Below are positions 49,301 through 57,269 of a stretch of 64,000 bases of DNA, one piece after another. Under the pieces are notes generated by a model. The model did no database searches and was not told where the DNA came from. It worked only from the letters and a program-made list of their open reading frames with translations. The DNA comes from Erwinia typographi (GTDB taxonomy: Bacteria > Pseudomonadota > Gammaproteobacteria > Enterobacterales > Enterobacteriaceae). Each line of letters begins with the position of its first letter. Within the stretch, counting starts at the first letter, position 1. The stretch lies in assembly GCF_000773975.1 (NCBI RefSeq), contig NZ_JRUQ01000027.1, positions 1 to 64,000 of the forward strand, given 5' to 3'. The position numbers and the translations under genes are program-made.

Positions 49301-51864
49301 TCGGCAAACGAGCCCGGCTTGATGTTAAAGGCATTATCCAGCTTAGCCAGCGTCAGCAGGCGGATGAAGCGATCCTCTTCGCGCGGCTTATCGGCAAAGC
49401 GAATTGGCTGCTCCGTCATATCAATAAAGGTTCGTACGGCAATGGTCCCGTAGGAGTGCCCCGCGCCTTCAGCACGCTCTTTAAACAGGCCCAGCAGCGG
49501 CACTTCAGACTCGCCCTGGATTTTCAGGGCGCTTTGGTGCCAGTCCACGGCCATCTGCGCGATAGTGGCAAAACCTGCGCCGCCAACCGGGGTTTTGATA
49601 TTCGGGAAATACTTCTTCAGCACGCGGTCTTCGGTATCGAGGAAGTTTGGCTCGAAGAACTCACCGCAGCTGTAGCTTTCAACGGTACACAGGCCCACTT
49701 TCCCCATGGTTTTCATCAGGGCTTTTTCAGCGGCTTTGGCATAGCGCTTAAAGGCTTTATTGCCTTCTTCACCTTCACCATACTTCTCTTCCGCACGCAT
49801 CTGCACGCCGAGAGGGTAGATAGCGGAGGCCCCAAAGCCCAGCGCTGCGGCAATGTGATGCGAAGAGATGCTCTGGCCGCTTTCCACGACCAGCGAGACG
49901 TCCAGGCGTAGCCCTTCCTTCACCAGACGCTGGTTGATGGCGGAAACCATCAGCAGCATCGGGATCGCGGCGCGGGTCGAGGAGATGTGGCGGTCGGTCA
50001 GCACCGCAATGCCGCCCTGTTCTCTGGCGAAGTCCACCACCTGCTGAGCCAGATCGTCAATGGCTTTTTCCAGCGCGCTGGCGTTATCCAGTCGGTTTTG
50101 CGGCTCAGTGCCGATCACCGGCTGATAAAGCATGTCAAAGCGGGCGTACGGCGCGACATCCTGTTCACGCAGTTGCAGCATATCCAGATGCGTCAGAATC
50201 GGCGTAGGTACGATAATCTGCCGACCTTTGCTGCGACCCAGATGCGGTTTGGCGCCCAGCGCCACGCGCAGGGTCATGCCGTCAACTTCACGGATGGAGT
50301 CCAGTGGTGGGTTGGTTACCTGGGCAAAGCGCTGGGAAAAGTAGTGCGCCATCCCCCCTTCATGATCGGACAGACCGTTGATCGCGTTACCGTAACCCAT
50401 TGCGGAGATCTTCTCTGCGCCGGTGGTCAACATCGGGTCCATCATGAACTTGAAGCTTTCCTGGTTGTAGTAGTAAGCCACAAAGCGCTGGTAAGTTTTC
50501 AGGTCACCGCTGTAGCGTAGCGGCGAGCCTTGCTTCTCGGCTGGCACAACCGGCAGATCCTGGAGCGTGACGCGAGCCTGCTCAAGCAGCGTTGGGTAGT
50601 CTTTCTCAGCAGCCAGCTTTTCCAGCGCTTCGTTAGTGGTGTAGCTGCGCTTCTCGCTGTGATCGTAATAGAGCATACCGCCCGCTTCGATACGGCCGCG
50701 GCGCAGGACGCTTTCCGGCGGGAAGGCAATCTGACCAGCTTCTGACATGGCTCCGATATAGTCAGCGGTCTCAACCGAGCGCAGCGGACGCAGGCCCAGG
50801 CGATCGAGACGAGCGCCAATCACTTCGCCGTTCCCGAAGATCAGCGCTGCCGGGCCATCGTTCTTCTCTTCATATAAGGAGAAGTACTCCAGCATGGCGC
50901 GAACTTCGGTAGATAATGAAGGATCGTTCTCCCACGCCGGTGGCATCATCGAAACCACTGCGTTGATCAGATCGAGATTATCTTCCATCAGGCGGCTGTG
51001 GATACTCTGATCCAGACGCGAGCTGTCGGACTGTCCCTTAGGACGCACGATCGTTTTGCCGCGAGCCAGCGCCAGCGCCGACTCGGCAATGCGGTTTTTA
51101 CGGTCGGTGTTCAGCTCGCCGTTGTGCGCCATCAGGCGGAAAGGCTGCGCCATGGTGGTGTGTGGATCGGTATTAGTAGAGAAACGGGTGTGGAAGAACA
51201 GCCCGCGGACCTGATGATCGGGATCGGTCAGATCTTTAAAGTAGGGGATCACTTCGTTGGAATTCAGGCGTGCTTTCAGCACCTGAGTGCGCGAGGAAAG
51301 CGACAGCGGATAGAGGCCGCCGAACTGGCTTTCGGTAAAGGCACGCGCCTCGATATCCAGCAGCGCACGGTAGATGCGTTTTTCGAAGTCGTTTTGATTG
51401 TCCACATCCTGCGGGGCGGCAAACACCCACTGCACGATAGGCAGCTGGAAAGAGAGCGCGGCCGGGCGCAGGATGCTGCCGTCCAGCGGCAGATCGCGCT
51501 TCAGCAGCACCGGCAGGCCATATGCCGCCAGCCGGTCTTCAACCAGTTGCTCGGCGTTCGCGCGCAGCTCGACATCTTTAGGCACAAAGAAGTTGCCTAC
51601 GCCAAAGCGGCCCAACTCCAGCGGCTGGCCAGTGATTTTGCGGAAGAAGTGCAAAGAGATATCCACATTGACGCCAGCCCCATCACCAACGCCTTCCGCC
51701 GACATCCCCCCGCGATGAGGAACCGTGCACAGGGCGCTGTGCGCCATTTGCAGGATCTCATGAGTCTGCTCGCCGTCCTTACGCGTAATAAAACCTACGC
51801 CACAGCTATCGCTGCCCTGAGTCGGATCGTACAAGCCATAGGGAAAAGGTTTTATGTTGGACAT
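46333..51864 (-). CDS. Divergent, extended GltB-type glutamate synthase large subunit
   Basis: This 1,843-residue protein is much longer than E. coli GltB (about 1,500). Domains in order are a class II glutaminase with candidate nucleophile Cys21 (a 20-residue propeptide), HRGG 50-53, RFSTNT 227-232 and HNGELNT 247-253, and then a central domain. An FMN synthase barrel (about 1010-1400) follows, with GAMSHGAL near 1026. A GXGXG beta-helix (about 1400-1600) and a 200-residue helical tail with no counterpart in E. coli end the protein. The iron-sulfur loop is Cys1267-X5-Cys1273-X3-Cys1277, one residue shorter than usual. The start at 51864 follows GAGGAGG. It should form glutamate from glutamine and 2-oxoglutarate, but the substrate is unproven. 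The CysJ-like gene is next in the operon. Confidence 0.88.
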   Translation of the reverse strand: MSNIKPFPYGLYDPTQGSDSCGVGFITRKDGEQTHEILQMAHSALCTVPHRGGMSAEGVGDGAGVNVDISLHFFRKITGQPLELGRFGVGNFFVPKDVELRANAEQLVEDRLAAYGLPVLLKRDLPLDGSILRPAALSFQLPIVQWVFAAPQDVDNQNDFEKRIYRALLDIEARAFTESQFGGLYPLSLSSRTQVLKARLNSNEVIPYFKDLTDPDHQVRGLFFHTRFSTNTDPHTTMAQPFRLMAHNGELNTDRKNRIAESALALARGKTIVRPKGQSDSSRLDQSIHSRLMEDNLDLINAVVSMMPPAWENDPSLSTEVRAMLEYFSLYEEKNDGPAALIFGNGEVIGARLDRLGLRPLRSVETADYIGAMSEAGQIAFPPESVLRRGRIEAGGMLYYDHSEKRSYTTNEALEKLAAEKDYPTLLEQARVTLQDLPVVPAEKQGSPLRYSGDLKTYQRFVAYYYNQESFKFMMDPMLTTGAEKISAMGYGNAINGLSDHEGGMAHYFSQRFAQVTNPPLDSIREVDGMTLRVALGAKPHLGRSKGRQIIVPTPILTHLDMLQLREQDVAPYARFDMLYQPVIGTEPQNRLDNASALEKAIDDLAQQVVDFAREQGGIAVLTDRHISSTRAAIPMLLMVSAINQRLVKEGLRLDVSLVVESGQSISSHHIAAALGFGASAIYPLGVQMRAEEKYGEGEEGNKAFKRYAKAAEKALMKTMGKVGLCTVESYSCGEFFEPNFLDTEDRVLKKYFPNIKTPVGGAGFATIAQMAVDWHQSALKIQGESEVPLLGLFKERAEGAGHSYGTIAVRTFIDMTEQPIRFADKPREEDRFIRLLTLAKLDNAFNIKPGSFADSSFERIPNEVIDNFTITADYREFSSLMHHERKRRPAALRDILAFPADLTHVDSQAEFARKLGRYSLTNNGFATRGLTCEATAGREGHFTLRLTDTIVGLKPENERLAALFSALKTRFTDEIGESEIVAGSLQLAATGKAADYLSRIFTSAPSLPLSEIQPASEITRTFASGAMSHGALVAPAHEAVAHGTNMVGGMSNCGEGGEHYSRHGTIRASRIKQLASGRFGVWAAYLADPMLEELEIKIGQGAKPGEGGQLPAAKVTVEIAAARGGTPGVELVSPPPHHDTYSIEDLAQLIHDCKAARVRVIVKLVSSEGIGTIAVGVAKAGADVINVAGNTGGTGAASVTSLKYTGRVAEIGIAEVHQALCANGLREKVLLRCSGAQQTGSDVVKSALLGGDSFEFGTTALMMLKCVMAKNCNVKCPAGLTTNAEAFDGDPRQLAQYFINVAHEVREILARLGLRSLREARGRSDLLHLMDHPLEVGKLDFRAMLTVVPELKIARPVYLEKDFELDTDWGDRLQLELVDRAKTDIQFGNGIVLNNRNKSVGGQLAIDIERLLNHKLNSEQLNNIPAALLDDRGRRYLAPATVNISTSGSAGQSYGVFCNDGMQLKHYGTCNDGVGKGQCGGEIVVMSPGGGSQDAEGNVLIGNFALFGATGGRMFIQGQAGDRFAVRNSGATAVVEGVGDFCCEYMTNGAVLNLGTYGTGFGNGMSGGFAYQYDPYGTLAGSAAGDSVLFGGITDDNEMARVHKDAVLTMLNWHLEATRSPRAAWLLEHWETECQHFVYVMPRSLLLYQDSAEILKARARKDLLEELSTALASHQVAKFKAAWRSKKTIANGAVPEYGATDTQEMFVLLNNYTVLSFAQQLALSRLPKGTPVEDAAVEKAVRNLLMTEDFALIGKLQRHARSAIENYSDDELASLIAAKRMADYKAALTQRNIRSMDSLATYGWIIYQDTRNREVLGGLPNFEELFARAALPEIAAAVGKLS

Positions 51865-52289
51865 CGGGGGCCTCCTCAACTTCTTTTTGACATTACCTGT
51901 ATTGTTTCAAGCACAGAGTGCAACTGAGGGGAACTCTCCCAGGCTCTGTCTCATTTTCCTGACCGCTTAATGCGGACGCCGTTACCCCGAGCACGTTCTC
52001 TTCAGACTTTTTTCAAACGTCCTTGAAGGAGAACTGCTCTCAAATTTCCGAATCTCTTAAATGGAGATAACTTGCATCACGAGGGAGTCTTCTTGCTGCA
52101 TAGATATGCCGAGACACTGGCCCGTTAGGAAAGCTTCCAGCGGATCCCCAACTTATCGGGAAAGCGTACTCAGGTCAAATAGCGTTCTTACTGGTGCTTT
52201 TACTGCCTTTGTGCAGGCTATATTCATGAATTTTAAGCCATTGTCAGGGGTTTTTCTGCCTGACGTTTGGATGCAATGACCGGAATAAG

Positions 52290-52305
52290 TGTGAGCTGTC
52301 TCACT
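52290..52305. promoter_or_regulatory. CRP-like site in the gltB-arcB gap
   Basis: TGTGAGCTGTCTCACT matches TGTGA-N6-TCACA at nine of ten key positions and lies 22 bp from an NtrC-type palindrome. It is about 430 bp upstream of the gltB-type start. CRP is a known repressor of gltBDF in E. coli; function here is inferred. Confidence 0.5.
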
Positions 52306-52326
52306 ATAGTGCAGGCGCCAAATCTC

Positions 52327-52343
52327 TGCACCATGCTGGTGCT
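52327..52343. promoter_or_regulatory. NtrC-type palindrome 1
   Basis: TGCACCATGCTGGTGCT contains the perfect inverted repeat GCACCA-N3-TGGTGC. This is the classic NtrC (NRI) site form found upstream of glnA. I found no good sigma54 promoter between it and either flanking gene. Confidence 0.6.
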
Positions 52344-52922
52344 GGGGTTATTGGTAGCAGAATATTCTGACAGTGATAGCTTACCCGATGAAAAATACTG
52401 TTTTTAACCTTGTGGCTTATTTGAATTAAACAGCCGCTCATTATTAGTAAAATTAATCATGGTGAGCGTGATTAAACTCTCACTTAATGTGAATTATTAT
52501 TCGTAACGGAGGTGCAGCAAGCCAGCAGGGAATGCCCCGGTGCTATGCATTGCCGCCGGAAGAGAGGTAAAGCAGGTTGGCGGAATGACCTACAGGTTAT
52601 GCAGTTATAGAAATTAGTCAACAGAATTGCGACAGGAAAATGACAGCCAGGCCGACCGGCGAAAGGGTCATCCATAGCGGCCATCCTTTTTTAGCGGCGG
52701 ATCCAGCAGGAATGCCGCCTGCCGTGCCATGACTCATGGCTATACGGACGGCTGATTCGGCTGTTTTTCTCAGCGTTAGCACCTGCCGGAACCGCTCATA
52801 AGCATCGGTGAAGGAAGGGGATTGTGCCAGCGGCGGCCGGGGACAGACAGCAGCATAAAGTGGTCCTGTTGCACCTGAGGGGCTGAGCGACTCAGTGCGT
52901 AAGCAATCATTCAGCGTGGAAC

Positions 52923-52938
52923 TGCACCAGTCTGGTGC
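52923..52938. promoter_or_regulatory. NtrC-type palindrome 2
   Basis: TGCACCAGTCTGGTGC repeats the same perfect GCACCA-N3-TGGTGC form about 80 bp upstream of arcB and about 600 bp from the first copy. The bases around the two copies differ, so this is not a simple duplication. Confidence 0.58.
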
Positions 52939-53018
52939 GCTGCAATCTTGTACGGCTGAGGTGGGTCTTTTACGCTTTTACGGTATGATTGTGGCTATCG
53001 GCCCGGAAGGAATCCTTT

Positions 53019-55349
53019 ATGAAACAAATTCGTCTCTTAGCACAATATTACGTCGACCTGATGGTCAAGCTGGGGCTGGTGCGCTTCTCGCTGCTGCTGG
53101 CCTCTGCGCTGGTCGTATTAGCGATGATCGTGCAGATGGCGGTGACCATGGTACTGCGCGGGCATGTCGAAAGCATTGATATGGTGCGTTCGGTATTCTT
53201 TGGTCTGCTGATCACTCCCTGGGCGGTCTATTTCCTTTCGGTGGTGGTTGAGCAGCTTGAGGAGTCGAGACAGCGTCTCGCAAAGCTGGTGGATAAACTG
53301 GAGGAGATGCGCCATCGCGATCTTGAGCTGAACCAGCAGATGAAAGAGAACATCACCCAGCTCAATCAGGAAATTGCCGATCGTATCAAAGCGGAAGAGG
53401 CGCGTTTGCAGGTCATGGACAAGCTCAAGGAGGAGATGGCCAGGCGTGAAGAAGCGCAGATTGAGCTGGAGCAGCAGTCTTCTTTCCTGCGCTCGTTTCT
53501 CGACGCCTCGCCCGATCTGGTTTTCTACCGCAATATTGACCAACAGTTCTCCGGCTGTAACCGCGCGATGGAGCTGCTGACTGGCAAAAGCGAGAAGCAA
53601 CTTATCGGGCTGTCCCCGCGCGACGTCTACGACAACGACGCGGCCACTAAGGTGCTCGAAACTGATGATAAAGTTTTCCGCCATAACGTCTCGCTGACCT
53701 ACGAGCAATGGCTCCAGTATCCCGACGGACGCAAGGCCTGCTTCGAGATCCGCAAGGTGCCTTATTACGACAGGATCGGCAAGCGCAGCGGGCTGATGGG
53801 CTTTGGTCGCGATATAACGGAGCGTAAGCGCTATCAGGACGCTTTAGAGAACGCCAGCAGGGAGAAGACCACATTTATCTCTACGATCAGCCACGAGCTT
53901 CGTACGCCGCTTAATGGCATCGTCGGACTGAGCCGCATCCTGCTGGATACCGACCTCAATCAGGAGCAGCTCAAATACCTGAAAACCATTCACGTTTCGG
54001 CCATTACCCTCGGCAACATTTTTAATGATGTGATCGAGATGGACAAAATTGAACGGCGGAAAGTCCAGCTGGACATTCAGCCGGTCGACTTCACCGGCTT
54101 CCTCGCCGATTTGGAAAATCTCTCGGGTTTGCTGGCTCAGCCGAAAGATTTGAAGTTCGTGTTGGAACCTCAGCTGCCGTTACCGCACAAAATCCTGACG
54201 GACGGCACGCGGCTGCGGCAAATCCTGTGGAACCTGATCGGCAATGCGGTGAAGTTTACCCAGAACGGGCGCATTGTCGTGCGGGTGGCTTATCTTGACG
54301 AAGACTGCCTGCGGTTTGAGGTGGAAGATTCCGGCATGGGCATTCCTCAGGATGAGCAGGACAAGATTTTCGCTATGTATTATCAGGTGAAAGATCAGCA
54401 CGGCGGCAAACCGGCAACGGGAACCGGAATTGGCCTGGCCGTTTCACGCCGCCTGGCTCAGAGCATGGGCGGCGATATCAGCGTGCGCAGCGCTCCGGGA
54501 ACCGGCTCCTGCTTCACGCTGACCGTCAATGCCCCGCGTATTTCAGAGCAGCACGAAGACCAGCAGCCTGTCGACGATCTGCCGCTGCCCGCGCTTCATG
54601 TGCTGCTGGTAGAGGATATTGAGCTGAACGTGGTGGTTGCCCGTTCGGTGCTGGAGAAGCTTGGCAGCAGCGTTGAGGTGGCGATGACCGGTGAGGAGGC
54701 GCTGGCCAAGTTTGATCCTGACGAGTTTGATCTGGTGCTGCTGGATATTCAGCTGCCGGATATGACCGGGCTGGATGTGGCGCGCGAAATTCATCAGCGT
54801 CATGGCAAGCAGCATCTGCCGCCGCTGGTTGCCCTGACGGCCAACGTGCTGAAGGACAAAAAAGAGTATCTGGATGCCGGGATGGATGACGTCCTGAGCA
54901 AACCTCTGGCGGTGCCGGCCCTGACCGCGGTGATCAGAAAGTATTGGGACTTTCAGCAGGATGAGGGGGAGGAACAACAGGTGGACGAGAAAAAACTGGG
55001 ATTACTGGATGTCACCATGCTTGAGCAATATATCGAGCTGGTCGGTCCGCAGCTGATCACTCAGAGTCTGGATATGTTTGAGCAGATGATGCCGGGCTAT
55101 CTGGCGGTGCTGGACTCCAATATGATGGCGCGCGATATGAAAGGGATTGCGGAAGAAGGCCATAAAATCAAAGGCGCTGCCGGGTCCGTAGGGCTGGCTC
55201 ATTTACAGCAGTTGGCAAAACAGATTCAAAGCCCGGAGCTGCCTGCATGGTGGGACAACGTACAGGAATGGATTGACGAGTTAAAACAGGAGTGGCGGAA
55301 CGATGTGGAAGTACTGCGGGAGTGGGTTGCGGGTGCCAGAAAAAAATGA
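53019..55349 (+). CDS. arcB: Aerobic respiration control hybrid sensor kinase ArcB
   Basis: This 776-residue inner-membrane sensor senses quinone redox state and phosphorylates ArcA when oxygen is low. Two membrane segments (about residues 23-45 and 58-77) are followed by a leucine-rich coiled coil, a PAS domain, a kinase core with His292 (ISHELRTPLNG), a receiver with Asp576 (LVLLDIQLPD) and an Hpt domain with His715 (EEGHKIKGAAGS). GGAAGGA sets the start at 53019. The end of the gene overlaps the terminator of the antisense-strand sRNA ArcZ. Confidence 0.97.
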   Translation: MKQIRLLAQYYVDLMVKLGLVRFSLLLASALVVLAMIVQMAVTMVLRGHVESIDMVRSVFFGLLITPWAVYFLSVVVEQLEESRQRLAKLVDKLEEMRHRDLELNQQMKENITQLNQEIADRIKAEEARLQVMDKLKEEMARREEAQIELEQQSSFLRSFLDASPDLVFYRNIDQQFSGCNRAMELLTGKSEKQLIGLSPRDVYDNDAATKVLETDDKVFRHNVSLTYEQWLQYPDGRKACFEIRKVPYYDRIGKRSGLMGFGRDITERKRYQDALENASREKTTFISTISHELRTPLNGIVGLSRILLDTDLNQEQLKYLKTIHVSAITLGNIFNDVIEMDKIERRKVQLDIQPVDFTGFLADLENLSGLLAQPKDLKFVLEPQLPLPHKILTDGTRLRQILWNLIGNAVKFTQNGRIVVRVAYLDEDCLRFEVEDSGMGIPQDEQDKIFAMYYQVKDQHGGKPATGTGIGLAVSRRLAQSMGGDISVRSAPGTGSCFTLTVNAPRISEQHEDQQPVDDLPLPALHVLLVEDIELNVVVARSVLEKLGSSVEVAMTGEEALAKFDPDEFDLVLLDIQLPDMTGLDVAREIHQRHGKQHLPPLVALTANVLKDKKEYLDAGMDDVLSKPLAVPALTAVIRKYWDFQQDEGEEQQVDEKKLGLLDVTMLEQYIELVGPQLITQSLDMFEQMMPGYLAVLDSNMMARDMKGIAEEGHKIKGAAGSVGLAHLQQLAKQIQSPELPAWWDNVQEWIDELKQEWRNDVEVLREWVAGARKK

Positions 55350-55450
55350 CCCCGACCGAGGCCGGGGTGCGCGAATACTGCGCCAACACCAGGGAAAAGG
55401 GTAACCTGCGCTATTCTGAGAAGAAGAGTTTAAAAGCACAGGCGTGGTAT
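55340..55450 (-). ncRNA. arcZ: ArcZ small regulatory RNA
   Basis: On the minus strand the sequence contains the conserved ArcZ 3' part: TTTCCCTGGTGTTGGCGCAG, then tattcgcgcACCCCGG, a loop, and CCGGGGT-like pairing followed by catttttt. Its terminator overlaps the arcB stop. ArcZ is an Hfq-dependent RNA that activates rpoS and represses motility and other genes. The genomic location beside arcB is the same as in E. coli. The 5' end is approximate; the 5' part (CCTGTGCTTTTAAACTC) is only loosely similar to the E. coli RNA. Confidence 0.88.
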
Positions 55451-56225
55451 TGGGTAAAACGCTTAGCAACTACATTAGCAAATCTACCGTCACCTGTTAC
55501 CAGATTCATTAAAATCTGTGATGTTGAGCAACGATTTCAGACAGAAAACATTAATTTGATAACACAGTCAAGCTGGAAATGATTTTTTGCATCAATTTGG
55601 CTGTTTTTTGAGCAATTGTGGCGGTTTTTATCGCATTCGCATTGACGTGTTAGCTTTACTTCTGCACCTGGGGGCTAGCAGCGATGCTAATGAAAAATAG
55701 CTCAACGCCGATAATTATTAACTTGCTGTATATCATGTTTTTTTTACGTAGTCAGCGTAGTGAAAAACAAACGGTTTAGCGGACGACGAAGAAAAGCTCA
55801 GCTGCAAGCTTTTACCGATTAATTGCGCTGATTCTAATAATTTTCCTGATCTGGACAAACCAGCCGTTCAGTGGCCCCTGGAAAAGCGCTGGACAGGAAT
55901 CTTCCCTTAGATTAAGGCGCTATAAGGTATGATTTGCAAAAGCTCTGTCAGTTAACTTATAAGCGCGGCAAATCATTCGTTTTTAACTGCATTAGGCGCT
56001 TTTACGCTCAACCTGATGGCAGAAGAGGAGTCGTTTAGCCAATGGAACCGATTCCTGATGTGCGGAAGTAGTTGAAGCGCTTAGGACATTTTAAATAATA
56101 AACAGGATCCATTAGTCACGCGCATTTTAGCGGCAGCAATCGCTTCAGCGTGTTGTCTATAAGCAAAATGGGCTGGCAGCGGCTCCCGTTACAGGAATTG
56201 ATAAGATAGTCATGGACAATATTAT
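55451..56225. other. Non-coding gap between arcZ and mtgA
   Basis: With arcZ, this forms the 876-bp region between arcB and mtgA, where E. coli has elbB. I see no elbB and no recognisable remnant. The DNA is AT-rich (for example 55560-55760). A short hydrophobic open frame without a good start ends at 55932. No strong promoter for mtgA is evident. Confidence 0.65.
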
Positions 56226-56948
56226 ATGAAACAGCGGAATAAAATGGGTTTTCAGCGCATCAAAGCATGGGCATTGCGCGCCGTTTTGACGGTGGTTGGC
56301 GTGTGGATCGCCGGAATTCTACTGTTCTCTTTTCTGCCGGTCCCGTTCTCCGCTGTTATGGTAGAACGTCAGCTGGGTGCCTGGTTTAGCGGTGATTTCA
56401 GCTATGTAGCCCATTCGGACTGGGTGAGTATGGATGATATTTCGCCGTGGATGCGGCTGGCGGTTATCGCCTCGGAAGATCAGAAATTCCCCACGCATTG
56501 GGGGTTCGATGTGCAGGCGATTCAATCCGTGCTGGATAAGGGGGAGGGAGGCCAGATTCGAGGGGCTTCCACCCTGTCGCAGCAGACAGCTAAAAACGTA
56601 TTTTTATGGGATGGCAGAAGCTGGGTGCGTAAAGGCCTTGAGGCTGGCCTGACGGTGGGACTGGAAACCGTCTGGACCAAACGACGTATCCTGGCGGTCT
56701 ATCTCAACGTGGCGGAATTTGGCGACGGCGTGTTCGGCGTCGAGGAGGCCGCCCAGCGCTATTTCCATAAGCCGGCCAGTCGCCTGACCCTGTCCGAAGC
56801 CGCTCTGCTGGCCGCCGTTTTGCCGAATCCTATCCGCTTCAAAGCCAGCTCGCCTTCCGGCTATATTCGCCAGCGTCAGCAGTGGATAATGCGTCAGATG
56901 CGGCAGCTGGGAGGAGAGGGGTATTTACGCGAGCACAAGCTGCTGTAA
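56226..56948 (+). CDS. mtgA: Monofunctional peptidoglycan glycosyltransferase MtgA
   Basis: This 240-residue inner-membrane enzyme polymerises lipid II into glycan strands without a transpeptidase domain. One N-terminal membrane segment (about residues 17-37) precedes the GT51 domain with catalytic Glu in [16 protein letters not shown]. Further GT51 motifs are [17 protein letters not shown] and [13 protein letters not shown]. It is similar in length to E. coli MtgA. The second ATG at 56244 is an alternative start; neither has a clear ribosome binding site. Confidence 0.94.
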   Translation: MKQRNKMGFQRIKAWALRAVLTVVGVWIAGILLFSFLPVPFSAVMVERQLGAWFSGDFSYVAHSDWVSMDDISPWMRLAVIASEDQKFPTHWGFDVQAIQSVLDKGEGGQIRGASTLSQQTAKNVFLWDGRSWVRKGLEAGLTVGLETVWTKRRILAVYLNVAEFGDGVFGVEEAAQRYFHKPASRLTLSEAALLAAVLPNPIRFKASSPSGYIRQRQQWIMRQMRQLGGEGYLREHKLL

Positions 56949-56996
56949 GCCACCCTCTCCAGCGGGCTGCGAGTGAATATCTGGTCGGGAAAAGCG

Positions 56997-57269
56997 TTAA
57001 TCTTCGTCGAACCCGGCGTCAAATAGCTCGATTACCGCCTTGAGCGCCTGTTCCTCTTCAGGCCCGGTCGCTTCAATTTCGATGTGCCCTCCCTTGGCTG
57101 AATCCAGCATCAGCAGCGCGATAACGCTGCTGGCTTCAGCCTCGGTGCCGCTCTCATTACGCAGCAGAACTTCCGCATCAAAACTCTGCACCAGCTCGAA
57201 CAGCTTCATAGCCGGACGGGCGTGCATACCCAGCTTATTTTTAATCTCAACGGTTTGCCTGACGGTCAT
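56997..57269 (-). CDS. ptsO: Nitrogen-PTS phosphocarrier protein NPr
   Basis: This 90-residue HPr-like carrier passes phosphate from PtsP to PtsN. The phosphorylated residue is His16 in [10 protein letters not shown], followed by the HPr-type serine region [13 protein letters not shown]. It overlaps rapZ by 4 bp and ends the long rpoN operon, 48 bp from convergent mtgA. Confidence 0.96.
   Translation of the reverse strand: MTVRQTVEIKNKLGMHARPAMKLFELVQSFDAEVLLRNESGTEAEASSVIALLMLDSAKGGHIEIEATGPEEEQALKAVIELFDAGFDED

Larger units (their letters stand above)
51865..53018. other. Long non-coding gap between the gltB-type gene and arcB
   Basis: This 1,154-bp divergent region lies where E. coli has yhcC and the gltB promoter. 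I see no yhcC or recognisable remnant, and only short unconvincing open frames. It contains two NtrC-type palindromes, one CRP-like site and an AT-rich part (about 52360-52510). The arcB ribosome binding site is GGAAGGA before 53019. Confidence 0.75.

Noticed and set aside
48673-49911. Long open frame (412 codons) antisense to the GltB-like gene
   Set aside because: It lies entirely within the FMN-synthase and central domains of the GltB-like gene and has no recognisable domain.
50998-51927. Open frame (309 codons) antisense to the start of the GltB-like gene
   Set aside because: It overlaps the glutaminase domain with catalytic motifs on the other strand and has no family features.
52034-52047. 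Possible sigma54 promoter upstream of the GltB-like gene
   Set aside because: Only the GG-N10-GC spacing is met; the TGGCA and TTGCA blocks are absent.
52061-52684. Short open frames in the gltB-arcB gap as yhcC remnants
   Set aside because: None shows the CxxxCxxC radical-SAM motif or other YhcC sequence.
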